This document shows, piece after piece, positions 31,041 to 44,195 of a stretch of 64,000 bases of DNA. The stretch is taken from positions 51,383,478 through 51,447,477 of the forward strand of contig NC_090177.1 of NCBI RefSeq assembly GCF_024679245.1. Reading direction: 5' to 3'. Every line of letters begins with the position of its first letter. Position 1 is the first letter of the stretch. The position numbers were made by a program, and so were the translations under genes. The DNA comes from Pseudorasbora parva (Eukaryota > Chordata > Actinopteri > Cypriniformes > Gobionidae). The notes below the pieces were generated by a model that worked only from the letters and a program-made list of their open reading frames with translations, did no database searches and had not been told where the DNA came from.

Positions 31041-32265
31041 TCGAGTCAAGTCTGGAGTCTTCATCACTGGAGTCCGAGTCGAGTCTCTGAAGTCTGAGTC
31101 AAGTCTGGAGTCTTTATCACTGGATTCCGAATCGAGTCTGGAGTCTTCATCACTTGAGTCCGAGTCAAGTCTGGAGTCTTTATCATTGGAGTCCGAATCG
31201 AGTCTAAAGTCTTTATCACTGGAGTCCGAGTCAAGTCTGAAGTCTTTATCACTGGAGTCTGAGTCGAGTCTGGAGTCTTTATCACTGGAGTCTCAGTCAA
31301 GTCTGGAGTCTTCATCACTGGAGTCTGAGTCAAGTCTGGAGTCTTTATCACTGGAGTCTGAGTCGAGTCTGGAGTCTCCATCACTGGAGTCCGAATCGAG
31401 TCTCTGAAGTCTGAGTCAAGTCTGAAGTCTTTATCACTGGAGTCCGAGTCAAGTCTGGAGTCTCCATCACTGGAGTCTGAGTCGAGTCTGGAGTCTTTAT
31501 CACTGGAGTCCGAATCGAGTCTGGACTCTTCATCACTGGAGTCCGAATCGAGTCTGGAGTCTTCGTCACTGGAGTCCGAGTCAAGTCTGCAGCCTTTATC
31601 ACTGGAGTCCAAGTCAAGTCTGGAGTCCTCATCACTGTAGTCTGAGTCAAGTCTGGAGTCTTTATCACTGGAGTCTGAGTCAAGTCTCTGGAGTCTTTAT
31701 CACTGGAGTCCAAGTTGAGTCTGGACTATTCATCATTGGTGTCTGAGTCGAGTCTGGAGTCTTCATCACTGGAGTACGCGTCAAGTCTGGAGTCTTCATC
31801 ACTAGAGTCCGAGTCGAGTCTGGAGCCTTTATCACTGGAGTCCGAATCGAGTCTGGAGTCTTCATCACTGGAGTCCAAGTTGAGTCTGGACTCTTCATCA
31901 CTGGTGTCTGAGTCGAGTCTGGAGTCTTCATCACTGGAGTCCGAGTCAAGTCTGGAGTCTTCATCACTAGAGTCCGAGTCGAGTCTGGAGTCTTCATCAC
32001 TGGAGTCCGAGTCAAGTCTGGAGTCTTTATCACTGGAGTCCGAATCGAGTCTGGAGTCTTCATCACTGGAGTCTGAGTCGAGTCTGGAGTCTTCATCACT
32101 GGAGTCCGAGTCAAGTCTGCAGTCTTTATCACTGGAGTCCGAGTCAAGTCTGGAGTCTTCATCACTGGAGTCTGAGTCGAGTCTGGAGTCTTCATCACTG
32201 GAGTCCGAGTCAAGTCTGCAGTCTTTATCACTGGAGTCCGAGTCAAATCTGGAGTCTTTATCACT
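31041..32265. repeat. 33-bp minisatellite, block 2 (1225 bp)
   Basis: Starts with the irregular run GAGTCTCTGAAGTCTGAG that recurs near the start of blocks 3-6 and 8 and, in modified form, block 7. Confidence 0.95.
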
Positions 32266-32677
32266 GGAATAAAGGTCCTAATTTATAAGGTATACATCCA
32301 GCCTGTTACATTTAATACATTATAATGTAAAATACAAAACATTTGTCCTGGCAACAAGATGAATTGTTGGCATGTACAGGGTGAAAAGCAGCAGTCCTAG
32401 CACTGAGCCTAGCGGTACTCCATACTGGTGGTGGTTGAGGAGAGACCCCTGTCATGAGTGTAAAGAGCTTTGGGTGTACAGTAGTACATATGAAAGCCCA
32501 TTCATTCATTCTGGAGCATATTTTTTAGCTGGTCATAAAAATGTACCTTCAGGTATGGGTGTCAATATAGGCAGATTTTAAATAAAAGACATTTCATTTG
32601 ATAGAGTGATTTACTAGCTGACTAACACTAACACAATCAAATGAAATATCAGTAGACCATTCAAGCTGCCTACAGGT
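32266..32677. repeat. Chimeric spacer 3
   Basis: 412 bp. Carries GCAGATTTTAAATAAAAG instead of GCAGATTAAAATAAAAG, a variant shared with spacers 5-8. Confidence 0.9.
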
Positions 32678-34100
32678 TCGAGTCAAGTCTGGAGTCTTCA
32701 TCACTGGAGTCCGAGTCGAGTCTCTGAAGTCTGAGTCAAGTCTGGAGTCTTTATCACTGGATTCCGAATCGAGTCTGGAGTCTTCATCACTGGAGTCCGA
32801 ATCGAGTCTGGAGTCTTCATCACTTGAGTCCGAGTCAAGTCTGGAGTCTTTATCATTGGAGTCCGAATCGAGTCTAAAGTCTTTATCACTGGAGTCCGAG
32901 TCAAGTCTGGAGTCTTCATCACTGGAGTCTGAGTCGAGTCTGGAGTCTTTATCACTGGAGTCCGAGTCAAGTCTGAAGTCTTTATCACTGGAGTCTGAGT
33001 CGAGTCTGGAGTCTTTATCACTGGAGTCTCAGTCAAGTCTGGAGTCTTCATCACTGGAGTCTGAGTCAAGTCTGGAGTCTTTATCACTGGAGTCTGAGTC
33101 GAGTCTGGAGTCTCCATCACTGGAGTCCGAATCGAGTCTCTGAAGTCTGAGTCAAGTCTGAAGTCTTTATCACTGGAGTCCGAATCGAGTCTGGAGTCTT
33201 CATCACTGGAGTCCAAGTTGAGTCTGGACTCTTCATCACTGGTGTCTGAGTCGAGTCTGGAGTCTTTATCACTGGAGTCCGAGTCAAGTCTGGAGTCTCC
33301 ATCACTGGAGTCTGAGTCGAGTCTGGAGTCTTTATCACTGGAGTCCGAATCGAGTCTGGACTCTTCATCACTGGAGTCCGAATCGAGTCTGGAGTCTTCG
33401 TCACTGGAGTCCGAGTCAAGTCTGCAGCCTTTATCACTGGAGTCCAAGTCAAGTCTGGAGTCCTCATCACTGTAGTCTGAGTCATGTCTGGAGTCTTTAT
33501 CACTGGAGTCTGAGTCAAGTCTCTGGAGTCTTTATCACTGGAGTCCAAGTTGAGTCTGGACTCTTCATCATTGGTGTCTGAGTCGAGTCTGGAGTCTTCA
33601 TCACTGGAGTCCGAGTCAAGTCTGGAGTCTTCATCACTAGAGTCCGAGTCGAGTCTGGAGCCTTTATCACTGGAGTCCGAATCGAGTCTGGAGTCTTCAT
33701 CACTGGAGTCCAAGTTGAGTCTGGACTCTTCATCACTGGTGTCTGAGTCGAGTCTGGAGTCTTCATCACTGGAGTCCGAGTCAAGTCTGGAGTCTTCATC
33801 ACTAGAGTCCGAGTCGAGTCTGGAGTCTTCATCACTGGAGTCCGAGTCAAGTCTGGAGTCTTTATCACTGGAGTCCGAATCGAGTCTGGAGTCTTCATCA
33901 CTGGAGTCTGAGTCGAGTCTGGAGTCTTCATCACTGGAGTCCGAGCCAAGTCTGCAGTCTTTATCACTGGAGTCCGAGTCAAGTCTGGAGTCTTCATCAC
34001 TGGAGTCTGAGTCGAGTCTGGAGTCTTCATCACTGGAGTCCGAGTCAAGTCTGCAGTCTTTATCACTGGAGTCCGAGTCAAATCTGGAGTCTTTATCACT
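32678..34100. repeat. 33-bp minisatellite, block 3 (1423 bp)
   Basis: Same unit and end structure as block 2, with about six extra units. Confidence 0.95.
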
Positions 34101-34293
34101 GGAATAAAGGTCCTAATTTATAAGGTATACATCCAGCCTGTTACATTTAATACATTATAATGTAAAATACAAAACATTTGTCCTGGCAACAAGATGAATT
34201 GTTGGCATGTACAGGGTGAAAAGCAGCAGTCCTAGCACTGAGCCTAGCGGTACTCCATACTGGTGGTGGTTGAGGAGAGACCCCTGTCATGAG
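34101..34293. repeat. Chimeric spacer 4, left part
   Basis: Normal spacer start with LINE scrap and SINE-tail junction. It is interrupted at GTCATGAG by the hAT element starting 34294 and continues at 36995. Confidence 0.9.
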
Positions 34294-34396
34294 TAGGTAT
34301 GGGTATCGTTAAGGTTTTAACGGTATTACTACTCTTAACGATACTGCTTATCGGTCCGGTACTTTAACGGTATTCTTATCGGTACTTTTTGAGATT

Positions 34397-34399
<3 letters not shown>

Positions 34400-34476
<77 letters not shown>
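34400..34476. repeat. (TA)n microsatellite
   Basis: About 77 bp of alternating TA, the apparent target of the element starting at 34477; it resumes at 35916-35969. Confidence 0.95.
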
Positions 34477-36035
<1,559 letters not shown>

Positions 36036-36994
36036 TAACAAAGATACACATTATATAGGCCTACACAGTGCTTTAATTTCAGGAAGAATTCTAGTAATCA
36101 AATGTAAAATAACACTGCATAGTTTATCATAGATAGGATAAATAAATGCTTATTAAAGCTGACGTTATTCATTCAAGAGCTGTGAGGGATTTTCTCTTTG
36201 CATTTGGTTGTTTAATTCGCAGTAATTCGTCAGCATGTTTATTTACACTGCTGCCTCTTTAAGACAGATGTGCAGATCTATAGGCGACTGATAATAGGCA
36301 GATGCACTAAATTTTCTCCCGACTATTCATAATAACAACGTCCATTTTAGACACAAACTGTGTTTAAGAGACTCTCCAAGCCGGTCATTTTGACACAGAT
36401 GTTTGTGTTCATTTGATCGTTTAGACGCGAGTGTGAAACCGAAAGTGTAATTTGCTCGTCTCGTTGCGGCTGTTTCAGAGCGCGCGCCGACTTGGGAACA
36501 ATCTCTTCCGCACATGTTTGTGCTTTTAATCGCTCTTTTTATTATTAAACGCATCCCACAATTTACCAGCAGTTGCTAGACTGTATTTTACAACAATCAC
36601 CGATCGTGCTGATTCTGTCATTACGTTTGAGTTATAGGGAGAAATGACAGCGTAGGCTACTGCTGCAAAGGGAATTAAGTTGCGCTAGACATAAATATTA
36701 AAATTATATTCTTTGCCAAAATCTAAAGCCAAAATCTTTGCCAAAGAAGCCAAAATCTAAAATAAAATCACATTATCACAATCTAGTGTAAAGTATAACC
36801 AGGCTATGTTTGAATGCTTAGCTCTGTTCTGTCCTCCGTCATCATTAGGGCTGTCGTTTTGCTCTCTCTCTCTCTACGTGTATTTTCAAAAGTACCGAAA
36901 GCAGAACCGATAACGGCCGAGCTTATCGATACAACGGTCTTTCAAAATTCAGCCCCGGGGCCCGTTTAATACCGGGTTTCGGTACCCATCCCTA

Positions 36995-37220
36995 GTCATG
37001 AGTGTAAAGAGCTTTGGGTGTACAGTAGTACATATGAAAGCCCATTCATTCATTCTGGAGCATATTTTTTAGCTGGTCATAAAAATGTACCTTCAGGTAT
37101 GGGTGTCAATATAGGCAGATTAAAATAAAAGACATTTCATTTGATAGAGTGATTTACTAGCTGACTAACACTTACACAATCAAATGGAATATCAGTAGAC
37201 CATTCAAGCTGCCTACAGGT
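36995..37220. repeat. Chimeric spacer 4, right part
   Basis: Continues the SINE tail after the target duplication and ends CTGCCTACAGGT. Has the GCAGATTAAAATAAAAG variant. Confidence 0.9.
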
Positions 37221-40200
37221 TCGAGTCAAGTCTGGAGTCTTCATCACTGGAGTCCGAGTCGAGTCTCTGAAGTCTGAGTCAAGTCTGGAGTCTTTATCAC
37301 TGGATTCCGAATCGAGTCTGGAGTCTTCATCACTGGAGTCCGAATCGAGTCTGGAGTCTTCATCACTTGAGTCCGAGTCAAGTCTGGAGTCTTTATCATT
37401 GGAGTCCGAATCGAGTCTAAAGTCTTTATCACTGGAGTCCGAGTCAAGTCTGGAGTCTTCATCACTGGAGTCTGAGTCGAGTCTGGAGTCTTTATCACTG
37501 GAGTCCGAGTCAAGTCTGAAGTCTTTATCACTGGAGTCTCAGTCAAGTCTGGAGTCTTCATCACTGGAGTCTGAGTCAAGTCTGGAGTCTTTATCACTGG
37601 AGTCTGAGTCAAGTCTGGAGTGTTTATCACTGGAGTCCGAATCGAGTCTGGAGTCTTCGTCACTGGAGTCCGAGTCAAGTCTGCAGCCTTTATCACTGGA
37701 GTCCAAGTCAAGTCTGGAGTCCTCATCACTGGAGTCCGAGTCAAGTCTGGAGTCTTTATCACTGGAGTCTGAGTCAAGTCTGGAGTCTTTATCACTGGAG
37801 TCCGAATCGAGTCTGGAGTTTTCATCACTGGAGTCCGAGTCAAGTCTGCAGCCTTTATCACTGGAGTCCAAGTCAAGTCTGGAGTCCTCATCACTGGAGT
37901 CCGAGTCAAGTCTGGAGTCTTTATCACTGGAGTCCGAGTCAAGTCTGGAGTCTTTATCACTGGAGTCTGAATCGAGTCTGAAGTCTTTATCACTGGAGTC
38001 CGAGTCAAGTCTGGAGTCTTTATCACTGGAGTCCGAGTCTAGTCTGGAGTCTTTATCACTGGAGTCCGAGTCTAGTCTGGAGTCTTCATCACTGGAGTCC
38101 GAATCGAGTCTGGAGTCTTTATCACTGGACTCCGAGTCAAGTCTGGAGTCTTCATCACTGAAGTCCGAGTCAAGTCTGCAGTCTTTATCACTGGAGTCTG
38201 AGTCGAGTCTGGAGTTTTTATCACTGGAGTCTTAATCGAGTCTGAAGTCTTCATCACTGGAGTCTTTGTCAAGTCTGCAGTCTTTATCACTGGAGTCTGA
38301 GTCGAGTCTGGAGTCTTTATCACTGGAGTCTGAATCGAGTCTGAAGTCTTTATCACTGGAGTCCGAGTCAAGTCTGGAGTCTTTATCACTGGAGTCCGAG
38401 TCTGGACTCTTCATCATTGGTGTCTGAGTCGAGTCTGGAGTCTTCATCACTGGAGTCCGAATCGAGTCTGGAGTCTTCATCACAGGAGTCCGAGTCAAGT
38501 CTGGAGTCTTTATCACTGGAGTCCGAGTCGAGTCTGGAGTCTTCATCACTGGAGTTCGAGTCAAGTCTGGAGTCTTTATCACTGGAGTCCGAGTCAAGTC
38601 TGCAGCCTTTATCACTGGAATCCAAGTCAAGTCTGGAGTCCTCATCACTGGAGTCCGAGTCAAGTCTGGAGTCTTTATCACTGGAGTCTGAGTCAAGTCT
38701 GGAGTCTTTATCACTGGAGTCCGAATCGAGTCTGGAGTTTTCATCACTGGAGTCCGAGTCAAGTCTGCAGCCTTTATCACTGGAGTCCAAGTCAAGTCTG
38801 GAGTCCTCATCACTGGATTCCGAGTCAAGTCTGGAGTCTTTATCACTGGAGTCCGAGTCAAGTCTGGAGTCTTTATCACTGGGGTCTGAATCGAGTCTGA
38901 AGTCTTTATCACTGGAGTCCGAGTCAAGTCTGGAGTCTTTATCACTGGAGTCCGAGTCTAGTCTGGAGTCTTCATCACTGGAGTCCGAATCGAGTCTGGA
39001 GTCTTTATCACTGGACTCCGAGTCAAGTCTGGAGTCTTCATCACTGAAGTCCGAGTCAAGTCTGGAGTCTTCATCACTGGAGTCCGAATCGAGTCTGGGG
39101 GTCTTCATCACTGGAGTCTTTGTCAAGTCTGGAGTCTTTATCACTGGAGTCTGAATCGAGTCTGAAGTCTTCATCACTGGAGTCTTTGTCAAGTCTGCAG
39201 TCTTTATCACTGGAGTCCGAGTCAAGTCTGGAGTCTTTATCACTGGAGTCCGAGTCTGGACTCTTCATCATTGGTGTCTGAGTCGAGTCTGGAGTCTTCA
39301 TCACTGGAGTCCGAATCGAGTCTGGAGTCTTCATCACAGGAGTCCGAGTCAAGTCTGGAGTCTTTATCACTGGAGTCCGAGTCGAGTCTGGAGTCTTCAT
39401 CACTGGAGTTCGAGTCAAGTCTGGAGTCTTTATCACTGGAGTCCGAGTCAAGTCTGCAGCCTTTATCACTGGAATCCAAGTCAAGTCTGGAGTCCTCATC
39501 ACTGGAGTCCGAGTCAAGTCTGGAGTCTTTATCACTGGAGTCTGAGTCAAGTCTGGAGTCTTTATCACTGGAGTCCGAATCGAGTCTGGAGTTTTCATCA
39601 CTGGAGTCCGAGTCAAGTCTGCAGCCTTTATCACTGGAGTCCAAGTCAAGTCTGGAGTCCTCATCACTGGATTCCGAGTCAAGTCTGGAGTCTTTATCAC
39701 TGGAGTCCGAGTCAAGTCTGGAGTCTTTATCACTGGGGTCTGAATCGAGTCTGAAGTCTTTATCACTGGAGTCCGAGTCAAGTCTGGAGTCTTTATCACT
39801 GGAGTCCGAGTCTAGTCTGGAGTCTTCATCACTGGAGTCCGAATCGAGTCTGGAGTCTTTATCACTGGACTCCGAGTCAAGTCTGGAGTCTTCATCACTG
39901 AAGTCCGAGTCAAGTCTGGAGTCTTCATCACTGGAGTCCGAATCGAGTCTGGGGGTCTTCATCACTGGAGTCTTTGTCAAGTCTGGAGTCTTTATCACTG
40001 GAGTCTGAATCGAGTCTGAAGTCTTCATCACTGGAGTCTTTGTCAAGTCTGCAGTCTTTATCACTGGAGTCTGAGTCGAGTCTGGAGTCTTTATCACTGG
40101 AGTCTGAATCGAGTCTGAAGTCTTTATCACTGGAGTCCGAGTCAAGTCTGGAGTCTTTATCACTGGAGTCCGAGTAAAGTCTGGAGTCTTCATCACTGGA

Positions 40201-40793
40201 GTCCGAGTCAAGTCTGGAGTCTTCATCACTGGAGTCCGAGTCAAGTCTGCAGCCTTTATCACTGGAGTCCGAGTCAAGTCTGGAGTCTTCATCACTGGAG
40301 TCCGAGTCAAGTCTGGAGTCTTCATCACTGAAGTCCGAGTCAAGTCTGGAGTCTTCATCACTGGAGTCCGAATCGAGTCTGGAGTCTTCATCACTGGAGT
40401 CTGAGTCGAGTCTGGAGTCTTCATCACTGGAGTCCGAGTCAAGTCTGCAGTCTTTATCACTGGAGTCCGAGTCAAGTCTGCAGTCTTTATCACTGGAGTC
40501 CGAGTCAAGTCTCTGGAGTCTTTATCACTGGAGTCCAAGTTGAGTCTGGACTCTTCATCACTGGTGTCTGAGTTGAGTCTGGAGTCTTTATCACTGGAGT
40601 CCGAGTCAAGTCTGGAGTCTTTATCACTGGAGTCTGAGTCGAGTCTGGAGTCTTTATCACTGGAGTCCGAGTCAAGTCTGGAGTCTTTATCACTGGAGTC
40701 TGAGTCAAGTCTGGAGTCTTTATCACTGGAGTCCGAATCGAGTCTGGAGTCTTCGTCACTGGAGTTCGAGTCAAATCTGGAGTCTTTATCATT
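37221..40793. repeat. 33-bp minisatellite, block 4 (3573 bp)
   Basis: The longest block. It contains a tandem internal duplication with an offset of 854 bp: about 38400-39250 repeats as about 39254-40104, including the odd unit GAGTCTGGGGGTCTTC near 39095 and 39949. Confidence 0.95.
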
Positions 40794-41203
40794 GGAATAA
40801 AGGTCCTAATTTATAAGGTATACATCCAGCCTGTTACATTTAATACATTATAATGTAAAATACAAAACATTTGTCCTGGCAACAAGATGAATTGTTGGCA
40901 TGTACAGGGTAAAAAGCAGCAGTCCTAGCACTGAGCCTAGCGGTACTCCATACTGGTGGTGGTTGAGGAGAGACCCCTGTCATGAGTGTAAAGAGCTTTG
41001 GGTGTACAGTAGTACATGAAAGCCCATTCATTCATTCTGGAGCATATTTTTTAGCTGGTCATAAAAATGTACCTTCAGGTATGGGTGTCAATATAGGCAG
41101 ATTTTAAATAAAAGACATTTCATTTGATAGAGTGATTTACTAGCTGACTAACACTAACACAATCAAATGGAATATCAGTAGACCATTCAAGCTGCCTACA
41201 GGT
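40794..41203. repeat. Chimeric spacer 5
   Basis: 410 bp. Lacks AT in GTAGTACATGAAAGCCC, which distinguishes it from the other spacers. Confidence 0.9.
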
Positions 41204-43783
41204 TCGAGTCAAGTCTGGAGTCTTCATCACTGGAGTCCGAGTCAAGTCTCTGAAGTCTGAGTCAAGTCTGGAGTCTTTATCACTGGATTCCGAATCGAGT
41301 CTGGAGTCTTCATCACTGGAGTCCGAATCGAGTCTGGAGTCTTCATCACTTGAGTCCGAGTCAAGTCTGGAGTCTTTATCATTGGAGTCCGAATCGAGTC
41401 TAAAGTCTTTATCACTGGAGTCCGAGTCAAGTCTGGAGTCTTCATCACTGGAGTCTGAGTCGAGTCTGGAGTCTTTATCACTGGAGTCCGAGTCAAGTCT
41501 GAAGTCTTTATCACTGGAGTCTGAGTCGAGTCTGGAGTCTTTATCACTGGAGTCTCAGTCAAGTCTGGAGTCTTCATCACTGGAGTCTGAGTCAAGTCTG
41601 GAGTCTTTATCACTGGAGTCTGAGTCGAGTCTGGAGTCTCCATCACTGGAGTCTGAGTCAAGTCTGGAGTCTTCATCACTGGAGTCTGAGTCGAGTCTGG
41701 AGTCTTTATCACTGGAGTCTCAGTCAAGTCTGGAGTCTTCATCACTGGAGTCTGAGTCAAGTCTGGAGTCTTTATCACTGGAGTCTGAGTCGAGTCTGGA
41801 GTCTCCATCACTGGAGTCCGAATCGAGTCTGAAGTCTTTATCACTGGAGTCCGAGTCGAGTCTGGAGTCTTTATCACTGGAGTCCGAATCGAGTCTGGAC
41901 TCTTCATCACTGGAGTCCGAATCGAGTCTGGAGTCTTCGTCACTGGAGTCCGAGTCAAGTCTGCAGCCTTTATCACTGGAGTCCAAGTCAAGTCTGGAGT
42001 CCTCATCACTGTAGTCTGAGTCAAGTCTGGAGTCTTTATCACTGGAGTCTGAGTCAAGTCTCTGGAGTCTTTATCACTGGAGTCCAAGTTGAGTCTGGAC
42101 TCTTCATCATTGGTGTCTGAGTCGAGTCTGGAGTCTTCATCACTGGAGTCCGAGTCAAGTCTGGAGTCTTCATCACTAGAGTCCGAGTCGAGTCTGGAGC
42201 CTTTATCACTGGAGTCCGAATCGAGTCTGGAGTCTTCATCACTGGAGTCCAAGTTGAGTCTGGACTCTTCATCACTGGTGTCTGAGTCGAGTCTGGAGTC
42301 TTTATCACTGGAGTCCGAGTCAAGTCTGGAGTCTCCATCACTGGAGTCTGAGTCGAGTCTGGAGTCTTTATCACTGGAGTCCGAATCGAGTCTGGACTCT
42401 TCATCACTGGAGTCCGAATCGAGTCTGGAGTCTTCGTCACTGGAGTCTGAGTCGAGTCTGGAGTCTTTATCACTGGAGTCCGAGTCAAGTCTGAAGTCTT
42501 TATCACTGGAGTCTGAGTCGAGTCTGGAGTCTTTATCACTGGAGTCTCAGTCAAGTCTGGAGTCTTCATCACTGGAGTCTGAGTCAAGTCTGGAGTCTTT
42601 ATCACTGGAGTCTGAGTCGAGTCTGGAGTCTCCATCACTGGAGTCTGAGTCAAGTCTGGAGTCTTCATCACTGGAGTCTGAGTCGAGTCTGGAGTCTTTA
42701 TCACTGGAGTCTCAGTCAAGTCTGGAGTCTTCATCACTGGAGTCTGAGTCAAGTCTGGAGTCTTTATCACTGGAGTCTGAGTCGAGTCTGGAGTCTCCAT
42801 CACTGGAGTCCGAATCGAGTCTCTGAAGTCTGAGTCTAGTCTGAAGTCTTTATCACTGGAGTCCGAGTCGAGTCTGGAGTCTTTATCACTGGAGTCCGAA
42901 TCGAGTCTGGACTCTTCATCACTGGAGTCCGAATCGAGTCTGGACTCTTCATCACTGGAGTCCGAGTCAAGTCTGGAGTCTCCATCACTGGAGTCTGAGT
43001 CGAGTCTGGAGTCTTTATCACTGGAGTCCGAATCGAGTCTGGACTCTTCATCACTGGAGTCCGAATCGAGTCTGGAGTCTTCGTCACTGGAGTCCGAGTC
43101 AAGTCTGCAGCCTTTATCACTGGAGTCCAAGTCAAGTCTGGAGTCCTCATCACTGTAGTCTGAGTCAAGTCTGGAGTCTTTATCACTGGAGTCTGAGTCA
43201 AGTCTCTGGAGTCTTTATCTCTGGAGTCCAAGTTGAGTCTGGACTCTTCATCATTGGTGTCTGAGTCGAGTCTGGAGTCTTCATCACTGGAGTCCGAGTC
43301 AAGTCTGGAGTCTTCATCACTAGAGTCCGAGTCGAGTCTGGAGCCTTTATCACTGGAGTCCGAATCGAGTCTGGAGTCTTCTTCACTGGAGTCCAAGTTG
43401 AGTCTGGACTCTTCATCACTGGTGTCTGAGTCGAGTCTGGAGTCTTCATCACTGGAGTCCGAGTCAAGTCTGGAGTCTTCATCACTAGAGTCCGAGTCGA
43501 GTCTGGAGTCTTCATCACTGGAGTCCGAGTCAAGTCTGGAGTCTTTATCACTGGAGTCCGAATCGAGTCTGGAGTCTTCATCACTGGAGTCTGAGTCGAG
43601 TCTGGAGTCTTCATCACTGGAGTCCGAGTCAAGTCTGCAGTCTTTATCACTGGAGTCCGAGTCAAGTCTGGAGTCTTCATCACTGGAGTCTGAGTCGAGT
43701 CTGGAGTCTTCATCACTGGAGTCCGAGTCAAGTCTGCAGTCTTTATCACTGGAGTCCGAGTCAAATCTGGAGTCTTTATCACT
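41204..43783. repeat. 33-bp minisatellite, block 5 (2580 bp)
   Basis: Continuous 33-bp repeats with the shared start and end patterns and several internally repeated unit groups. Confidence 0.95.
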
Positions 43784-44195
43784 GGAATAAAGGTCCTAAT
43801 TTATAAGGTATACATCCAGCCTGTTACATTTAATACATTATAATGTAAAATACAAAACATTTGTCCTGGCAACAAGATGAATTGTTGGCATGTACAGGGT
43901 GAAAAGCAGCAGTCCTAGCACTGAGCCTAGCGGTACTCCATACTGGTGGTGGTTGAGGAGAGACCCCTGTCATGAGTGTAAAGAGCTTTGGGTGTACAGT
44001 AGTACATATGAAAGCCCATTCATTCATTCTGGAGCATATTTTTTAGCTGGTCATAAAAATGTACCTTCAGGTATGGGTGTCAATATAGGCAGATTTTAAA
44101 TAAAAGACATTTCATTTGATAGAGTGATTTACTAGCTGACTAACACTAACACAATCAAATGGAATATCAGTAGACCATTCAAGCTGCCTACAGGT
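43784..44195. repeat. Chimeric spacer 6
   Basis: 412 bp, ATTTTAAATA variant, long junction. Confidence 0.9.
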
